Source: Bacteroidaceae bacterium
GTDB lineage: Bacteria > Bacteroidota > Bacteroidia > Bacteroidales > Bacteroidaceae
DNA: 64,000 bases
Direction of reading: 5' to 3'
Assembly: GCA_017451695.1 (NCBI GenBank)
Contig: JAFTNW010000020.1
Span: forward strand, 54,720-118,719
The notes below the pieces were generated by a model. The model was not told where the DNA came from, made no database searches, and saw only the letters and a list, made by a program, of their open reading frames with translations. Numbering within the stretch: the stretch's first letter is position 1; each line of letters opens with the position of its first letter. Positions 18,239 through 26,438 of the stretch are shown here, piece by piece. The translations under genes were made by a program, and so were the position numbers.

Positions 18239-19204
18239 TTAAAATTGCAGAATAAATATTGTGTTTCCTGCGCGGGTTGAGAGAACTTTCAAATCTCCAC
18301 CGTGCAGGAACATTATTTGCCGCGAGAGTGGTAACCCTATACCTGTGCCGCCACTCTTGGTAGAGTAGAAAGGTTCGAATATATGCTCTATGTGTTCGTC
18401 GGCTATTCCCGGGCCGTTGTCCTTAACGGTGATATACCCCTTTCCTTCCGACGATGAGGCGAGTACCTCTATTTTGCCATTCTGCTGCCCTTGGAGTACA
18501 TGGAAACTATTGCGCAACAGGTTCACAAGTACCAAAATGAGCTGATTGGCATCGGCCTTTATCACAAGCTCTTGCGGTGCTGTGAATTGCAGGCTGCACT
18601 TTCCCTTTTCGTCGCGTAGCAGATGGGCGAGCCTCTTGAACAGTGCACTTATATTTACATCAGCTATTTTGGGTGCCGGTATATTGGAGAGGCGGTGGAA
18701 TGCGTTCACAAAATCGTTTACAGCCACTGCCTGGCTGTGGATTACCTGCATGTTCTCGGCAATGTTTTCTTCTCTGTCGCCATTGTTGGCCGATAGTGAT
18801 ATTATGGGTGCGAGCGAGTTTCGCAGTTCATGCGACATTACCCGCATTATACGTTCGTTGTAGGCACGTGTTCTTTCGAGCGCTTCGCGTTCGCGGCTGC
18901 TTTTTTGCAGGGTGTCGTTCATCTTCTCGCCCAATGCTCCTAACAGCGGGTCGTTGTTCTCAATAAAATAGCTGTTGTGCTCTTTGGCCGATATACAATC
19001 CATAAAATGGTGTGCCATTTTTATAGGATAGCGTATCAGTCTTATAATGAGCAGCAGGGCTGCACCCATAGTAATATATGCAACTATGCTGAGGCGGTAG
19101 TCGCTGTTGTTTATGTGAAAAGCCGTTGCCGCGATACTGCCGCCAAGCAACAGCAGAATGGCGGCTATCCACATTATGGTATAATGCTTGTTAATATAGC
19201 TCAT
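18239..19204 (-). CDS. Sensor histidine kinase
   Basis: A 321-residue kinase with two membrane spans (about 11-29 and 40-57) joined by a very short loop, so it has almost no periplasmic sensing domain and may sense inside the membrane. A short HAMP-like/coiled linker leads to the H-box MSHELRNSLAP (His125). The N box, G1 DNGPGI, F box EPFYSTKSGG and G2 TGIGLPLS are all intact. Its start overlaps the end of the response regulator gene by 14 bp, so the pair is one operon with the regulator first. Confidence 0.93.
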   Translation of the reverse strand: MSYINKHYTIMWIAAILLLLGGSIAATAFHINNSDYRLSIVAYITMGAALLLIIRLIRYPIKMAHHFMDCISAKEHNSYFIENNDPLLGALGEKMNDTLQKSSREREALERTRAYNERIMRVMSHELRNSLAPIISLSANNGDREENIAENMQVIHSQAVAVNDFVNAFHRLSNIPAPKIADVNISALFKRLAHLLRDEKGKCSLQFTAPQELVIKADANQLILVLVNLLRNSFHVLQGQQNGKIEVLASSSEGKGYITVKDNGPGIADEHIEHIFEPFYSTKSGGTGIGLPLSRQIMFLHGGDLKVLSTRAGNTIFILQF

Positions 19205-19991
19205 AGCGTTTCATCTTGTTGTAGAGGGTTTGGCGGCTTATTCCAAGCATTTGCGCAGTTATTACAAGGTTGTGCCCCGTGGCCTTGAGTGTGGAGCGGA
19301 TAAGTCGCTTTTCGGTCTCCTCTATTGTTATTGTGTTTACGGTATGTGGTTTGCCTCTTGTTATGTCAAGAGCCTCCCAAGTGTCGTTGTCGCACCACAG
19401 AATAGTGCGTTCTATGGTGTCTTCCAATAGGTTTATATCGCCTTCGGCGGCTATGACCATAAGTTCGTTCATCGCACCTTCGCTTATTACAGGCACAGGT
19501 TTTGCGTATGTGGCGGCGTGGCGTTGTACCAATGAATGTATGAGTGGCCCTGCAATGTATCGCTCCTCGTTGGCGTTGCTTGCTGGGTTCATGGCTTGCC
19601 GGTGTTTGGCTATGACATCGCTCATTATCTCTACAAGTCGTTTGTTGTCCCATGGCTTCTGAACAAAATCGTCGGCTCCCTCTTTTAGAGCCTGCACTGC
19701 AAGTTCTATCTCGCCAAATGCCGTTATGAGCACCACCGATGGCGGGTTGCTTAAAGCACTCTCCTTTTTTATGCGTTTAAGCCAAAAGAGCCCATCGTTG
19801 CCGTTGAGCTTCCCACTGCCGAAATTCATATCTAATAGCACGGCATCAACATCCTCCTTTGCCACGAGTGCAGGGAGCAAGTCGGGGTTGGCAACGGCAA
19901 CAACCATCCTTATCTCTTTGCTTAAAACTGTGTGCAGCGCTTGTAGCACAGCTTTGTTGTCATCTACTATTATTATCTTGGCATCTATCAT
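19191..19991 (-). CDS. NtrC-like response regulator lacking the AAA+ core
   Basis: 266 residues from the ATG at 19989-19991. Residues 1-125 are a receiver with the acidic pair Asp10/Asp11, phospho-acceptor Asp54 (VLLDMNF), Thr90 and Lys112. Residues about 146-200 resemble only the C-terminal lid of the sigma-54 activator ATPase (ISEGAMNELMVIAAEGDINLLEDTIERTI). Walker A, Walker B and the GAFTGA loop are absent. Residues 225-266 are a Fis-type helix-turn-helix (NLVITAQMLGISRQTLYNKMKR). It therefore cannot remodel sigma-54 polymerase and should act as a simple DNA binder. A TATATTTG box just upstream would place the transcript start at or next to the ATG. Confidence 0.9.
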   Translation of the reverse strand: MIDAKIIIVDDNKAVLQALHTVLSKEIRMVVAVANPDLLPALVAKEDVDAVLLDMNFGSGKLNGNDGLFWLKRIKKESALSNPPSVVLITAFGEIELAVQALKEGADDFVQKPWDNKRLVEIMSDVIAKHRQAMNPASNANEERYIAGPLIHSLVQRHAATYAKPVPVISEGAMNELMVIAAEGDINLLEDTIERTILWCDNDTWEALDITRGKPHTVNTITIEETEKRLIRSTLKATGHNLVITAQMLGISRQTLYNKMKRYELY

Positions 19992-19998
19992 AGTGTTG

Positions 19999-20006
19999 CA
20001 AATATA
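19999..20006 (-). promoter_or_regulatory. Promoter box of the response regulator gene
   Basis: TATATTTG (then C) on the minus strand is a perfect TAnnTTTG box. Its last base is eight positions from the ATG, so transcription would start within a base or two of the start codon and the mRNA would be nearly leaderless. Confidence 0.6.
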
Positions 20007-20055
20007 GCCTATTTCTTTTGTAATATGGTTTTTTATAGCCGTTCGCAATTTATTT

Positions 20056-20077
20056 TGTCAAAAAAGTGGACATTTTT
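20056..20077. promoter_or_regulatory. Putative operator copy 1
   Basis: A 22-bp sequence starting TGTCAAAAAAGTGGACA and running into T5 occurs here and again, identical, at 20263-20284. The first 17 bp form a TGTC-N9-GACA inverted repeat, the usual shape for a dimeric Fis-type HTH protein. This copy ends 49 nt upstream of the response regulator -7 box. Binding by that regulator is inferred from the adjacency. Confidence 0.62.
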
Positions 20078-20089
20078 TGCCTTTGTCTC

Positions 20090-20220
20090 CTTTGAGGCAC
20101 AAGTGCCTTAAGGTACGCGCCCTGTGGGTGCTATCCCTCCCATCGCAGGCGATGGGCCCCTCCCGTTCACGTGGCCACGGGCGGCCACGCCTCTATGCAC
20201 TTATGCCTCAAAGTTTTTTT
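20090..20220 (+). repeat. Nested-hairpin element ending in a T-tract
   Basis: Outer arms of 17 bp (20090-20106 and 20197-20213) pair with one mismatch. Inside are two further hairpins: CCCATCG/CGATGGG at 20139-20156 and CGTGGCC/GGCCACG at 20170-20189. The outer right arm is followed directly by T7 (20214-20220). On the plus strand this would fold as a multi-branched RNA with a terminator-like end. The GC-rich interior stands out from the AT-rich surroundings. It could be a structured small RNA, an attenuator, or a mobile palindromic repeat. I cannot tell which without comparing copies elsewhere. Confidence 0.6.
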
Positions 20221-20262
20221 ACCTGCTTTCTTTTCCCTAAAATCTTCATTGTCGTTATCGCG

Positions 20263-20284
20263 TGTCAAAAAAGTGGACATTTTT
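20263..20284. promoter_or_regulatory. Putative operator copy 2
   Basis: Second identical copy of the 22-bp repeat with TGTC-N9-GACA symmetry. It ends 60 nt before the tolC -7 box, 11 nt (about one helical turn) further than copy 1 is from its promoter, so both would present the same DNA face to polymerase. The position fits an upstream activator site. Confidence 0.62.
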
Positions 20285-20339
20285 GGTTCTGTGCAATCGG
20301 TTTTCTTGAAAAGCCGTTGCTGTGGTTAGCACCGTCGCA

Positions 20340-20347
20340 TACTTTTG
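20340..20347 (+). promoter_or_regulatory. Promoter box of the TolC-HlyD-ABC operon
   Basis: TACTTTTG is a perfect TAnnTTTG box, with TTG at 20316-20318, 21 bp upstream, as a possible -33 element. It lies 18 bp before the tolC ATG. Confidence 0.6.
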
Positions 20348-20365
20348 TCGGCAAACAACAGAGGT

Positions 20366-21847
20366 ATGAACACACATTATTCAATCTACACAAGATTACT
20401 GCTTGCAATGATGCTTGCCTTGTCGGTGTCCGCGCTTGTGGCACAGGATAGCTTGCGTGTATATACATTGCGCGAGGTTGTGGATATTGCTCGCAGGCAG
20501 TCGCCCGATGCGGTGTCTGCCCGCCATGCATATAATTCGGCTCTGTGGAACTACCGCTCTTATCGTGCCGACTATCTGCCACAGGTAACGCTTACCTCGT
20601 CGCCCTATTTCAACAAAACAACCGATTATGCAACCCTGCCCGATGGCAGTGAGAGTTATGTTAAATACAATAATCTTAAAACAGATGTAACACTTAACAT
20701 AAAACAGAATCTGCACCTCACAGGCGGTTCTTTTACCTTGAGTGGTTTTATTCGCCGCCTCGACCTTTTGGGTCGCCATAGTACCACTTATAATGTGCAG
20801 CCGCTTATGCTCACTTACCAGCAGAGTCTTTTTGGCTACAATTCGCTCAAATGGAGCCGCCGCACCGAGCCGGTGCGTTATCGTGTGGCGCGCAAGAACT
20901 ATTCCGAGGCCATGGAACTTGTGGCGGCGCAGGCATCCTCATATTTCTTTTCGCTTGCAGCTGCACAAACCAACATGAGCATAGCCGAGGGTAATTTTGC
21001 CGAGGCCGATACGCTTTATAACTTTGCTCTTGCCCGATATAATATAGGTACAATTACCGAAAATGAGATTTTGCAATTAGAGGTAAATCGCTTGTCGGCC
21101 GAAACGGAATTGCTTAATGCCCGCATATCCTTGGATGAGGCAACAGACAGATTGCGCAGCTACCTTAACATAACGGAGAATATACGTATGATGGTGAACG
21201 TAGATGAGGATATCCCGCAAATAAACGTAGAGGTGGGCAATGCGATGGCACTTGCGAGGGAGAATAACCCAGAATTGGAATCGCTCCTTTTGCAGCGTTT
21301 GGAAGGGGAGAGCAACCTTGCAAGAGCCCGTGCCGAAAGGGGGCTGAAGGCCGATGTTTATCTGCGCGTAGGTCTTTCTCAAACAGGTGAGGAGTTCCGC
21401 ACGAGTTTTCATAATCTGCTCGACGAGCAGTATGTGAGCCTCTCGTTCTCGCTACCCATCTTCGATTGGGGCAAGGGGCGCGGGCAGGTAGAGCGTGCCC
21501 GTTCCAATCTTAAACTTGTGGAGACAAACATAAACCGCAGCGAGATAGAGTTTGAACAGCGCGTGTCAAAGGTGGTAAAGCAGTTCAATCTGCAATGGCG
21601 CAGAGTGGATATAGCCCGCCGTACAAAGGCCACTGCCGCACATCGCTACGAGGTTGCCCGTAAACTCTATATTATGGGGCGCTCTACCGTGCTGCATCTG
21701 AACGATGCAATGAACGAGAAGGATACCGCCTTCCGTGCCTATGTGGCATCGCTCGCCACCTATTGGGACTTGTATTATACATTGCGCAGCCTCACCCGCT
21801 ACGATTTTGAGCGCAACCGTCTTATTGAAGAACTTGTAAAGGATTAA
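20366..21847 (+). CDS. TolC-family outer membrane efflux protein
   Basis: 493 residues from the ATG at 20366, preceded by GAGG. A signal peptide ends near LVAQ (about residue 27). Two OEP-type repeats of long helices follow, with typical motifs such as LREVVDIARRQSPD near the start and VEVGNAMALARENNPELESLLLQRLEGESNL at the beginning of the second half. It forms the outer-membrane channel of the export system encoded by the next genes. Three bases separate it from the adaptor gene. Confidence 0.9.
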   Translation: MNTHYSIYTRLLLAMMLALSVSALVAQDSLRVYTLREVVDIARRQSPDAVSARHAYNSALWNYRSYRADYLPQVTLTSSPYFNKTTDYATLPDGSESYVKYNNLKTDVTLNIKQNLHLTGGSFTLSGFIRRLDLLGRHSTTYNVQPLMLTYQQSLFGYNSLKWSRRTEPVRYRVARKNYSEAMELVAAQASSYFFSLAAAQTNMSIAEGNFAEADTLYNFALARYNIGTITENEILQLEVNRLSAETELLNARISLDEATDRLRSYLNITENIRMMVNVDEDIPQINVEVGNAMALARENNPELESLLLQRLEGESNLARARAERGLKADVYLRVGLSQTGEEFRTSFHNLLDEQYVSLSFSLPIFDWGKGRGQVERARSNLKLVETNINRSEIEFEQRVSKVVKQFNLQWRRVDIARRTKATAAHRYEVARKLYIMGRSTVLHLNDAMNEKDTAFRAYVASLATYWDLYYTLRSLTRYDFERNRLIEELVKD

Positions 21848-21850
21848 AAT

Positions 21851-23107
21851 ATGGATATACAATTGAAAGAAAAGGCATGGTATGTGAAATATCGTTTTCA
21901 CATAGCCGGCGCAGCAGTGCTGTTCCTGCTTTTGGCCTATATGCTTGTTATAGCCCTCTCCCCAAGCAGGCAGCGCGTGTCGGCAACTTCGGTGCGGGTT
22001 GTCGAGGTACAGGAGGGCGACTTTATAGAGTATGTGAACAGCGACGGTGTGCTGTATCCCATTCGAACACACAGAATAAATGCAAAAGAGGGTGGTATGG
22101 TGCAGCGTGTGGTAGCCGACAACGGAGCTGCGGTGCGCAAGGGCGATACCATACTCCTGCTTGCCAACCCCGAGCTCGAGCGCAATATCGACGATATGCG
22201 CGACACCTACCACAAGAGTGTAAACAATTACAAGGAGCGCATAATTGAGATGGAACAGAAATCGCTCACCCTGCAGCAACAGACTTTGCAGACTACATAC
22301 GAGCTACGCCGCCTCGAAAAGCAATACAACCTCGATTGCGAGGAGTTTCGTATGGGAATAAAAAGCAAGGCCGAACTTGAGGTCTCGCAAGACGAATACA
22401 ATTACAGAAAAACGGCAGCCGAGTTGCAGATGAAAAGCCTTGTGCAGGATTCTGCAATGAATGTAATACGCCGAGAGATGCTCGATGCCGACCTTGCGAC
22501 AGAGCAAAAGAAACTGTGGCGCAGCAGCGAAAGACTACGTGATTTGATTATTTTTGCAACGGCCGATGGGCTGTTGAGCAGCCTGTCGGTAACATCGGGC
22601 AAGCAGGTGGGGGCCGGCGAGGAGTTATGTGAAATAAAGGTGCTTGACGGCTACAAATTGCAGCTGAATGTGAGCGAATATTATATAGACCGCATAACAA
22701 CGGGGCAAGCCGCCACGGTCAGCTATGATGGCAGTACATACAATCTGTTTGTGAGCCGTGTGATACCCGAGGTGAATAACGGCGCGTTTACCGTGGAGAT
22801 GCTCTTTGCTGATTCTGTACCGCAGAACGCCCGTATAGGCAAAAGTTACCTCACAAGAATAGAATTAGGCTCGGCCACTACGGCAGTGCTACTGCCAAAA
22901 GGCGATTTTTATGTAAAGACAGCCGGTAAGTGGATATACAAACTATGCAGCGATGGCAGGCGCGCCGTGCGTGTACCTTTGGAATTGGGGCTGCAGAATC
23001 CCATGTACTACGAGGTGAAGAGCGGTCTTTCGGCAGGCGACAAGGTAATAGTGGCGGGCTACGATATAATGGGCGATGCCGAGGAGATAATAATAGAAAA
23101 TGACTAA
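21851..23107 (+). CDS. HlyD-family periplasmic adaptor
   Basis: 418 residues with a short cytoplasmic start, one TM anchor (about 18-37), then a barrel-sandwich (INAKEGGMVQRVVADNGAAVRKGDTILLL), a long coiled-coil hairpin (residues about 110-215, rich in Glu, Gln and Arg) and a beta barrel ending in DKVIVAGYDIMGDAEE. It bridges the ABC permease and the TolC protein, as in MacA-type pumps. Confidence 0.9.
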   Translation: MDIQLKEKAWYVKYRFHIAGAAVLFLLLAYMLVIALSPSRQRVSATSVRVVEVQEGDFIEYVNSDGVLYPIRTHRINAKEGGMVQRVVADNGAAVRKGDTILLLANPELERNIDDMRDTYHKSVNNYKERIIEMEQKSLTLQQQTLQTTYELRRLEKQYNLDCEEFRMGIKSKAELEVSQDEYNYRKTAAELQMKSLVQDSAMNVIRREMLDADLATEQKKLWRSSERLRDLIIFATADGLLSSLSVTSGKQVGAGEELCEIKVLDGYKLQLNVSEYYIDRITTGQAATVSYDGSTYNLFVSRVIPEVNNGAFTVEMLFADSVPQNARIGKSYLTRIELGSATTAVLLPKGDFYVKTAGKWIYKLCSDGRRAVRVPLELGLQNPMYYEVKSGLSAGDKVIVAGYDIMGDAEEIIIEND

Positions 23108-23154
23108 AATAGCAATATAGAGGTTTAGCCATTGTTACCGAATTTCATCATTGC

Positions 23155-23203
23155 TGTCATATCGAACGAAGGTGGTATATCTAAATGATTTTTTTGAGGC
23201 AAC
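23155..23203 (+). repeat. Degenerate copy of a dispersed TGTCAT repeat
   Basis: It begins TGTCATATCGAACGAAGG and continues with ATATCT, a T-run and GAGGCAAC. The order of blocks matches the better-preserved element at 55566-55669. It lies in the 127-bp gap between the adaptor and ATPase genes. Confidence 0.45.
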
Positions 23204-23234
23204 ATAAATGTAAATTGACTAATACAGGAATAAT

Positions 23235-23918
23235 ATGAACTTGAAAACTGAAAATTTAAGAAAAGTCTTTCGAACAGACTTAATGGAGACGATAGCCCTT
23301 GACGGCGTTTCAATAGATGTTAAAGAGGGCGAGTTTGTGGCTGTTATGGGCCCCTCGGGCTGTGGAAAATCCACGTTGCTAAATATCTTGGGCCTGCTCG
23401 ACACTCCCACCGAAGGCACCTACTATTTAGGCGACAAGGAGGTTGCTGCCCTGCGCGAAAAGGAGCGTAGCGCGTACCGCCGTGGCAAGATAGGTTTCAT
23501 TTTCCAGAGTTTCAACCTCATTGAGGAGCTCACCGTGGAAGAGAACGTGGCTTTGCCACTCACTTATTTGGGAGTAAAGGGCAAGGAACGCCGCAGGCGT
23601 GTGAGCGAGGTGGTGGAGCGTATGGGCATTTCGCACCGCTTGCACCACTATCCCGCGCAACTGTCGGGTGGCCAGCAGCAGCGTGCTGCCATTGCACGTG
23701 CATTGGTTTACAGGCCCGGGCTTATATTGGCCGATGAACCCACAGGTAACCTCGATTCAAAGAACGGCATCGAGGTGATGGAGCTGTTGCGCGAGCTCAA
23801 CAAAGCGGGCACCACCATTGTAATGGTTACCCACTCGCTGCGCGATGCCTCGTATGCCGGCCGCATAATAAATCTCTTCGATGGTAAGGTGGTGGATTCG
23901 TTAGATGAAAAATTATAA
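23235..23918 (+). CDS. ABC transporter ATP-binding protein (MacB/LolD class)
   Basis: 227-residue ATPase with Walker A GPSGCGKSTLLN (about 38-49), Q-loop FIFQSFNL, signature LSGGQQQR, Walker B LILADEPTGNLD and H-loop VTHS. This sequence type pairs with FtsX-fold permeases such as MacB and LolCDE, which push substrates from the periplasm outward (mechanotransmission) and do not import. The permease gene follows after a 63-bp gap that contains a repeat fragment. Confidence 0.94.
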   Translation: MNLKTENLRKVFRTDLMETIALDGVSIDVKEGEFVAVMGPSGCGKSTLLNILGLLDTPTEGTYYLGDKEVAALREKERSAYRRGKIGFIFQSFNLIEELTVEENVALPLTYLGVKGKERRRRVSEVVERMGISHRLHHYPAQLSGGQQQRAAIARALVYRPGLILADEPTGNLDSKNGIEVMELLRELNKAGTTIVMVTHSLRDASYAGRIINLFDGKVVDSLDEKL

Positions 23919-23933
23919 GTGATATATAATGAG

Positions 23934-23960
23934 TTCATACTGAACGAAGTGAAGTATCTC
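23934..23960 (+). repeat. Fragment of the dispersed TGTCAT repeat
   Basis: The stretch contains CATACTGAACGAAGTGAAG and ends TATCTC. It closely resembles the left part of the element at 55566 (CATTCTCAGCGGAGTGAAG...AATCTC). It sits between the ABC ATPase and permease genes. Confidence 0.5.
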
Positions 23961-23981
23961 AATAAATTATAGAACTTGATT

Positions 23982-26384
23982 ATGATAAAGAATTTTATAT
24001 CCAATCTTAAACGCTACAAGGTATCCTCGCTGCTGAATATCTTGGGAATGAGCGTGGCCTTTGCATCGGCATACGTGCTGTTCCTTTGGGGGGTAAATGA
24101 ACTTACGTATAACAGCACTCTGCGCGATGCCGACAGTACCTTTCGCTTGCAGTTTGGCAAATATCCCACCGCAGGGCCTGAGGCTCCTTTTGAGAGGACT
24201 GCGTTTGTTACGGCCAACTTGGCACACCGCTTTGCCTCTGCCAATGAGGATATTCTTGAGGGTTTTGGCAAAATGGAAAGGTATATCGGAACCAGCCCGC
24301 TGCCCATAAGGGTGCCGGTGGGGGAGCGCGAGGATACTGTAACAATACAGGAGAACTGGGGGTATGCCGCTATGCCCAAGGTTATGGGTTTCAATATTAT
24401 AGATGGCAATGTAGATGACCTTGAAATAGACAATAACATTATATTGTGCGAATCGTTTGCGCGTGCCCACGGCTTTTGGGTGGGCGATGTCATTTACGAT
24501 GTCTATCAGCGCCGCTCGCTCACCGTTTGTGCCATTTTCGAGGATTTCCCCGACAACTGCTGGTTCACAGGCTTGCAGTCCTACATAGCCGACCCTCCTA
24601 CGCAGAAACTCATAAATGACAATGTAAACGGCAATTACAACTATTTCTACAAGCTTAAAGACAAGAAATTGAAGGATGCCTTCATAGAGAACTGCTACAA
24701 CAGCCTTATGCAGCAGGAGGGTATGGAAATTTCGCTCGACTCCCTTAAAAAGGAGGTGCCGATAGAATTGTGCCCGCTAAGTGAGGCTGCCTTCGATACC
24801 GATACACACTCTTTGGGCCTTGTTATAGACAAGGATTTGTCATATACCCAGCTTATTATAGTTGCGGCAATACTGCTCATTGCTTTTGTGAACTATTTCA
24901 ATTTCTTTATGGCGATGCTGCCCGGGCGCGTGAGGCGTATGAATGTGGAAAAGGTGTTCGGGGCTCCCTTGTGGCTGTTGCGTCTGCGTCTGCTGTTCGA
25001 GTCGCTGGGTATTGTTACCATTGCCTTGCTGCTTGCGGCATTGATAATAGTGTTTGTGGCTCCCGAAATAAACTATGACGAAATTATGCGCAAGCCCATA
25101 TATTTGAGCGAAAATCTTCCTACCGTGCTTAAATTTGTGATATTGGCTCTGTTGATGGCTGTTGCCACAAGTATATATCCCATATACTATCTCACGTCGG
25201 TGTCGGCTGCCTTTGCGGTTAAAAAATCGTTCGGTAACACGGTGGCAGGCCGCCGCCTGCGCTATGCGTTGCTCTCTGTGCAGTTTTTTATAACATTGGT
25301 GCTTATAATAGTTACTATGTTCATTAAGCATCAGACCAATTATATGGTTAATTATGATATGGGTTTCGACAAGGAGAATGTGCATGTGGTTTATGTCAGT
25401 ACCAAGCATCTTGAGTTCGAAAGTATTCTTAAACAGTCGTTGTTGGTGGAAGATGTTGCTTTTGCCCATGACGGATATATGATTCGCGACTACCGTATGG
25501 GTTGGGGCCGCCACGTCAAGGGGCGCGACGAAGGTGAGAGTATATCGTTTCAGGTGATGCCGGTTTCATACTCGTTTTTAAGAATGCTTGGAATTGAAAT
25601 TGTGGAGGGGCGCGATTTTGTTTTGGAAGACGAATACAGCAGCGGAGTTTATATCTTCAATGAAAAGGCACGCGATGCCTATAACCTTAAAGTGGGTGAT
25701 GTTGTAGGTGCTTGGAATGGCGATGCTCCCATTGTGGGTTTTTGCAAGGACTTTAACTTCAGGCCTTTGAGCATGAATACCGTTCCGTTCGCATTTATAG
25801 TGATGGGCACCAAGCAACCGGCATCTTATTGCCCATATATAAAGGCAGCTCCGGGTGTCCCTGTCGAAGAGTTCTATGCGTATGTAAGAGAGTGCTTTGC
25901 GCAATTGACAGGGAAGAGTGTGGAAGATGAAGCAATCAAGAGGCTTGAATTTGAGGCACTATCACATCAGATAGCCTCTGCATATCAGAGTGAGGAGGGC
26001 TTTGCCTTTGTTGTGGGCATCTTCTCGTTGATATCCATTACTTTGTCATTGATGGGAGTGTTTGGGCTGGTGTTCTTTGAAACACAGTACCGCCGCCGCG
26101 AGATTGCCTTGCGCAAGGTGCACGGTGCATCGGTAAATGATATTCTGCTTATGTTTGTATGGCAATATGTGAAGATTGTACTTGCAAGTTTTGTGGTGGC
26201 TTTGCCGGTAGGGTATATAATAGTATCGGGCTGGTTGCAAGGGTTTGCCTACCCTGTTCCCATAACACCGTGGATATTTGTTTTTGCATTGGTGGCGGTG
26301 GCGGCCGTAACCTCGGTTATAGTGTTGGTTCGTGCCTATGGTGTAGCAAACGATAACCCCATAAATTCGCTGTATGCGGAATAA
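23982..26384 (+). CDS. FtsX-fold ABC transporter permease
   Basis: 800 residues from the ATG at 23982; a TTG two codons earlier is possible. Eight TM segments are seen as two FtsX-type units: TM1 near 15-38, three spans in about 285-410, a second N-terminal-like span near 430-450, and three spans in the last 130 residues, with large periplasmic domains between. This doubled form is typical of Bacteroidetes. With the ATPase, HlyD and TolC proteins it makes a complete MacB-like tripartite exporter, probably under the adjacent two-component system. Substrate unknown. Confidence 0.9.
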   Translation: MIKNFISNLKRYKVSSLLNILGMSVAFASAYVLFLWGVNELTYNSTLRDADSTFRLQFGKYPTAGPEAPFERTAFVTANLAHRFASANEDILEGFGKMERYIGTSPLPIRVPVGEREDTVTIQENWGYAAMPKVMGFNIIDGNVDDLEIDNNIILCESFARAHGFWVGDVIYDVYQRRSLTVCAIFEDFPDNCWFTGLQSYIADPPTQKLINDNVNGNYNYFYKLKDKKLKDAFIENCYNSLMQQEGMEISLDSLKKEVPIELCPLSEAAFDTDTHSLGLVIDKDLSYTQLIIVAAILLIAFVNYFNFFMAMLPGRVRRMNVEKVFGAPLWLLRLRLLFESLGIVTIALLLAALIIVFVAPEINYDEIMRKPIYLSENLPTVLKFVILALLMAVATSIYPIYYLTSVSAAFAVKKSFGNTVAGRRLRYALLSVQFFITLVLIIVTMFIKHQTNYMVNYDMGFDKENVHVVYVSTKHLEFESILKQSLLVEDVAFAHDGYMIRDYRMGWGRHVKGRDEGESISFQVMPVSYSFLRMLGIEIVEGRDFVLEDEYSSGVYIFNEKARDAYNLKVGDVVGAWNGDAPIVGFCKDFNFRPLSMNTVPFAFIVMGTKQPASYCPYIKAAPGVPVEEFYAYVRECFAQLTGKSVEDEAIKRLEFEALSHQIASAYQSEEGFAFVVGIFSLISITLSLMGVFGLVFFETQYRRREIALRKVHGASVNDILLMFVWQYVKIVLASFVVALPVGYIIVSGWLQGFAYPVPITPWIFVFALVAVAAVTSVIVLVRAYGVANDNPINSLYAE

Positions 26385-26426
26385 TATAAAAATTGAGGAG
26401 CACGCGTGCTCCTCAATTTTTATATT
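26383..26426. terminator. Bidirectional intrinsic terminator
   Basis: Perfect 22-bp palindrome centred on ACGCGT with A- and T-rich flanks. It overlaps the stop region of the permease gene and lies 12 bp from the stop of the convergent lipoprotein gene, so it serves both strands. Confidence 0.88.
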
Positions 26427-26438
26427 TCCTTTGGTCGG

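Larger units (their letters stand above)
19992..20365. other. 374-bp divergent regulatory region (two-component system / export operon)
   Basis: This gap separates the response regulator (minus) from tolC (plus). It contains a minus-strand promoter box (19999-20006), a first TGTC-N9-GACA site (20056-20072), a nested hairpin element (20090-20220), a second identical site (20263-20279) and the tolC promoter box (20340-20347). No open frame in it looks coding. Confidence 0.7.

Noticed and set aside
20067..20081. Possible sigma-54 promoter (TGG...TGC) next to operator copy 1
   Set aside because: The spacing between GG and GC is one base short, copy 2 lacks the GC element, and the nearby regulator has no AAA+ core to activate sigma-54.
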